Assembly (NCBI GenBank): GCA_945907065.1
Contig: CAMDSC010000023.1
Coordinates: 1 to 35,026 of the forward strand
DNA: 35,026 nt
DNA from: Chitinophaga pinensis
GTDB lineage: Bacteria; Bacteroidota; Bacteroidia; NS11-12g; UBA9320
Direction of reading: 5' to 3'
The notes under the pieces are model-generated. The model saw only the letters and a list, made by a program, of their open reading frames with translations. It was not told where the DNA came from and searched no databases. Shown piece by piece: positions 33,076 to 35,026 of the stretch. Each line of letters begins with the position of its first letter. Position 1 is the first letter of the stretch. Both the position numbers and the translations under genes were made by a program.

Positions 33076-34287
33076 TCATATAGAAATATAATCTTCTAAA
33101 TAACTAAATTTTTCAGTTAAACGTCCTGCTTCGCAAATAGTTGCATTTTTTATCATTTCGCTTTCAGGCTTCAATAATTCAGGCAAAACAACTTTAATGA
33201 AATCGTTGGCAAATCCTACTGAAGCATCAGCAGGTAATTCACTTGGTAAATTTGAAACCGCTAAAATATCAATGCTGTTCTCGCCGTAAGGTTCACATTC
33301 GCATTGATTGGCTGCATCCCAACCCATTGTCGAATTATCAGCATGAGTATCATGCAAAGTAATTGGTACTGAACCTTCAATATCGCAACTAATATCACCA
33401 ATTAATTTCAATGAAAAACCGTTGGATTTTGTATCTTCTTTTGAAAAATGCTGAGGCATGGCACTATCCCAAAATACACCATTTATTAATATGTCGGCAA
33501 CTTTTGTATAAGGCTTAAATATTGACTGATAAGCATTATGATTATGAAAAAAATGTTCATGGTTCCATAGTTCTCCATCTTTTCGTTTGTAGAGGTGGTG
33601 GCTATCTAAAAGGGTATAAACGGTTTCGTGGTAATTACTACTTAAAAAATCAGACGGAGACACATTTTTTATTCCAATGGCTTTTAGTAATTCTTCAGCA
33701 CCAGAGGAAACCCGACCGCTACCGGTTATCACAATTTTATGGTTTTGCTTTTTTATGATTGGTTCAATGGATTGAAGAATAGCTATCATTTCTCTCAAAT
33801 CAGCACATTCATAAGCAGGTTTTATATTGAAAGTTTTGTTTTTTATACCCAAAGATTTCAATGTTTCATAAGTTCCCACCAGTCCGGCGTATCGTCCAAA
33901 TCCTAAAACTCTTGAACCATTAGGCCACACCAAACATTCATAATCAATAAGACGAATATTTTTTTTGATAATTTCCTTTAACATTTCTCGATTGTGAGGT
34001 TGTTTTTTTATGGTATGTGAAAAAAATAAATAGGTTTTTCCTTCAATTAGTTTTTCGGCAGGAACTTCTTTTATTCCAAATAAAATATTGCAAGCCGATA
34101 AATTATTAGAAACTGTTATTCCTTCTTTTTTATACAATTCATCTCCAAATATTCGGTCAGACGAGGTTTCTGCAATAATATTTATATTAGCATATAGCGT
34201 TTTAATTTGATGACATTCTATAGGCGGGAAAGCCACACGTTTATCAGGTGGCTGCTTGTATTCACAAATCAATCCGAAGGTAATCAT
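33076..34287 (-). CDS. NAD(P)-dependent alanine/saccharopine dehydrogenase-like protein
   Basis: 403 residues. The N-terminal half resembles the alanine dehydrogenase/PNT N-terminal domain (GLICEYKQPPDKRVAF, then FFSHTIKKQPHNREML). The Rossmann part has IVITGSGRVSSGAEELLKAI, and the middle contains LINGVFWDSAMPQHF and ISCDIEGSVPITLHDT. This pattern is closest to lysine-forming saccharopine dehydrogenases, which bind NAD at the GxGxxG-like loop, here GSGRVSSG. Bacteroidota proteins of this kind are often unassigned, so a lysine role is only an inference. It is followed by a PAP2 gene 6 nt later and diverges from tmRNA. Confidence 0.85.
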   Translation of the reverse strand: MITFGLICEYKQPPDKRVAFPPIECHQIKTLYANINIIAETSSDRIFGDELYKKEGITVSNNLSACNILFGIKEVPAEKLIEGKTYLFFSHTIKKQPHNREMLKEIIKKNIRLIDYECLVWPNGSRVLGFGRYAGLVGTYETLKSLGIKNKTFNIKPAYECADLREMIAILQSIEPIIKKQNHKIVITGSGRVSSGAEELLKAIGIKNVSPSDFLSSNYHETVYTLLDSHHLYKRKDGELWNHEHFFHNHNAYQSIFKPYTKVADILINGVFWDSAMPQHFSKEDTKSNGFSLKLIGDISCDIEGSVPITLHDTHADNSTMGWDAANQCECEPYGENSIDILAVSNLPSELPADASVGFANDFIKVVLPELLKPESEMIKNATICEAGRLTEKFSYLEDYISI

Positions 34288-34383
34288 GCCCGCGAAATTA
34301 GTTATTTGTTATGGTGTTATATTATGGTTTGAAAAATGATATTGCGATGAAAAAAATAAACCTGACACCAAAAATTTTGGCCT

Positions 34384-34391
34384 TACCTTTG
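34384..34391 (+). promoter_or_regulatory. Candidate -7 box for tmRNA (TACCTTTG)
   Basis: An exact TAnnTTTG match 23 nt before the mature tmRNA 5' end. A weak -33-like CTGAC sits about 18 nt upstream. Confidence 0.5.
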
Positions 34392-34414
34392 CAATTAATA
34401 CACTACACCAACTT

Positions 34415-34781
34415 GGGGTTGACCGGATTTGACGGGTTGTGCAATTGGTGGGTAAGCATGTAGAGACTTGTTCCAGTAGCTCTTAAATCAGAAGGTTCAA
34501 ACCATAAAAGGCGAAAACACTTTCGCAATGGCTGCCTAATCTAGGATTAGTGCACTTGTCATCCATCTTCTTGCCTAATCCCTAACTGGTGAGATTAAAG
34601 ATGGTCGAAACGATGGGGAATCTGAGGGCCACGCCAGCCAACCCAAAGGATTATTATGCAGGCTAAGGCTTATGTTGGTAATTGGTGAACCGGCTTAAGC
34701 TCTAAAAATAATTATCAATACACATGTAGAAAGCTCAATCAGTTCCTTCGCCGGACCGGGGTTCGAATCCCCGCAACTCCA
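34415..34781 (+). ncRNA. ssrA: Transfer-messenger RNA (tmRNA)
   Basis: The 5' acceptor strand GGGGTTG (34415-34421) pairs with CAACTCC (34774-34780), including the conserved G-U at the third position. The T-arm region is CCGGGGTTCGAATCCCCG, and A34781 is the discriminator. CCA is not encoded (the next bases are CTT), so it must be added after transcription. The reading frame from 34510 codes for GENTFAMAA and ends in TAA at 34537-34539. This is the degradation tag added to stalled proteins during trans-translation with SmpB. The -AMAA end differs from the commoner -ALAA but is seen in some Bacteroidota. Confidence 0.96.
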
Positions 34782-34811
34782 CTTTTTTCCTTCACATTCT
34801 TTTTAGTTTTT

Positions 34812-34863
34812 TCAAAACCCTTCTCCCACTAGAGGAAGGGTTTTGATTATAATTATTTTTTTT
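34812..34863 (+). terminator. Terminator after tmRNA
   Basis: TCAAAACCCTTC (34812-34823) and GAAGGGTTTTGA (34835-34846) are exact reverse complements around an 11-nt loop, followed by a T-rich tail. It ends the ssrA transcript before the next ORF. Confidence 0.8.
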
Positions 34864-34879
34864 CTAATTTCACCCATAA

Positions 34880-34921
34880 ATGTTTCACTTATGTTTCACC
34901 TGGAAGGTCAAAATGTTTCAC
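34880..34921 (+). repeat. Three phased ATGTTTCAC repeats before the right-edge ORF
   Basis: ATGTTTCAC occurs at 34880-34888, 34891-34899 and 34913-34921, with start-to-start distances of 11 and 22 nt, close to one and two helical turns. A fourth, shorter TTTCAC lies at 34868-34873. They end 16 nt before the ATG at 34938. They may be protein-binding sites, for example integrase arm sites or a repressor operator. Confidence 0.5.
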
Positions 34922-34937
34922 CTGTAAAAAGTAGAGT

Positions 34938-35026
34938 ATGAAAGCAATGTCAATTAAAAAATATCTAAAACCATTAAAAGGTAACCTTAACTATTGGGTA
35001 GTAAATTATCAAATTTTATATAATCG
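34938..35026 (+). CDS. N-terminal fragment, possibly a tyrosine integrase
   Basis: Twenty-nine codons run to the window edge, beginning MKAMSIKKYLKPLKGNLNYW and continuing with VVNYQILYN. A basic, beta-rich start with an aromatic YWVVNYQI strand would suit the arm-binding domain of a phage or island integrase, but the piece is too short for a firm family call. The better argument is position: the gene lies 156 nt after the 3' end of tmRNA, the best-known integration site for islands, and faces away from it. It could equally be an unrelated small protein. Confidence 0.3.
   Translation, partial: MKAMSIKKYLKPLKGNLNYWVVNYQILYN

Overview
The window looks like the chromosome of a low-GC member of the Bacteroidota, from a lineage outside the well-studied gut Bacteroides. 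Four things point there. There are type IX secretion C-terminal sorting domains, a TonB-dependent receptor paired with a DUF4249 lipoprotein, and a DUF6029 outer-membrane protein. Many genes also have a TAnnTTTG box just upstream, the Bacteroidota -7 promoter element. I cannot name the species.

Layout. 1-2034 (minus): rfbA and an ABC exporter membrane domain whose ATPase half is cut off by the end of an IS3-like element that runs off the left edge. 2226-3728: a long-chain polyprenyl diphosphate synthase and a convergent small zinc-finger protein. 3875-7384 (minus): a three-subunit proton-translocating transhydrogenase operon (pntAA, pntAB, pntB) with a complete MNT-HEPN (MntA/HepT) toxin-antitoxin pair wedged between pntAA and pntAB. 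7670-9913: a GH3-family enzyme, a 52-residue secreted peptide and a VOC protein. 9910-14204 (minus): a compact operon of metallophosphoesterase, EamA transporter, YicC, gmk and nadD. 14303-17494 (minus): DUF4249 lipoprotein and TonB receptor. 17676-21263 (plus): pssA, purS, an MBL-rhodanese protein and sucD. 21300-25458: DUF6029 protein, a lipoprotein and uvrB. 25513-30973 (minus): two tandem giant BNR-repeat T9SS cargo proteins. 31083-34287: a beta-CASP metallo-beta-lactamase protein, a PAP2 phosphatase and an alanine/saccharopine-dehydrogenase-like enzyme. 34415-34781: tmRNA (ssrA), followed by a terminator, a small repeat cluster and the first 29 codons of an ORF that could be an integrase.

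Most of the window is ordinary core metabolism and envelope biology. The parts with accessory character are the left IS edge, the TA pair inside the pnt operon, the heptad-repeat hairpin before pssA, and the region after tmRNA, a classic island insertion site. The strongest candidate for something unusual is the TA module. It is fitted into a redox/energy operon with 1-5 nt junctions, so toxin and antitoxin should be co-expressed with the transhydrogenase.
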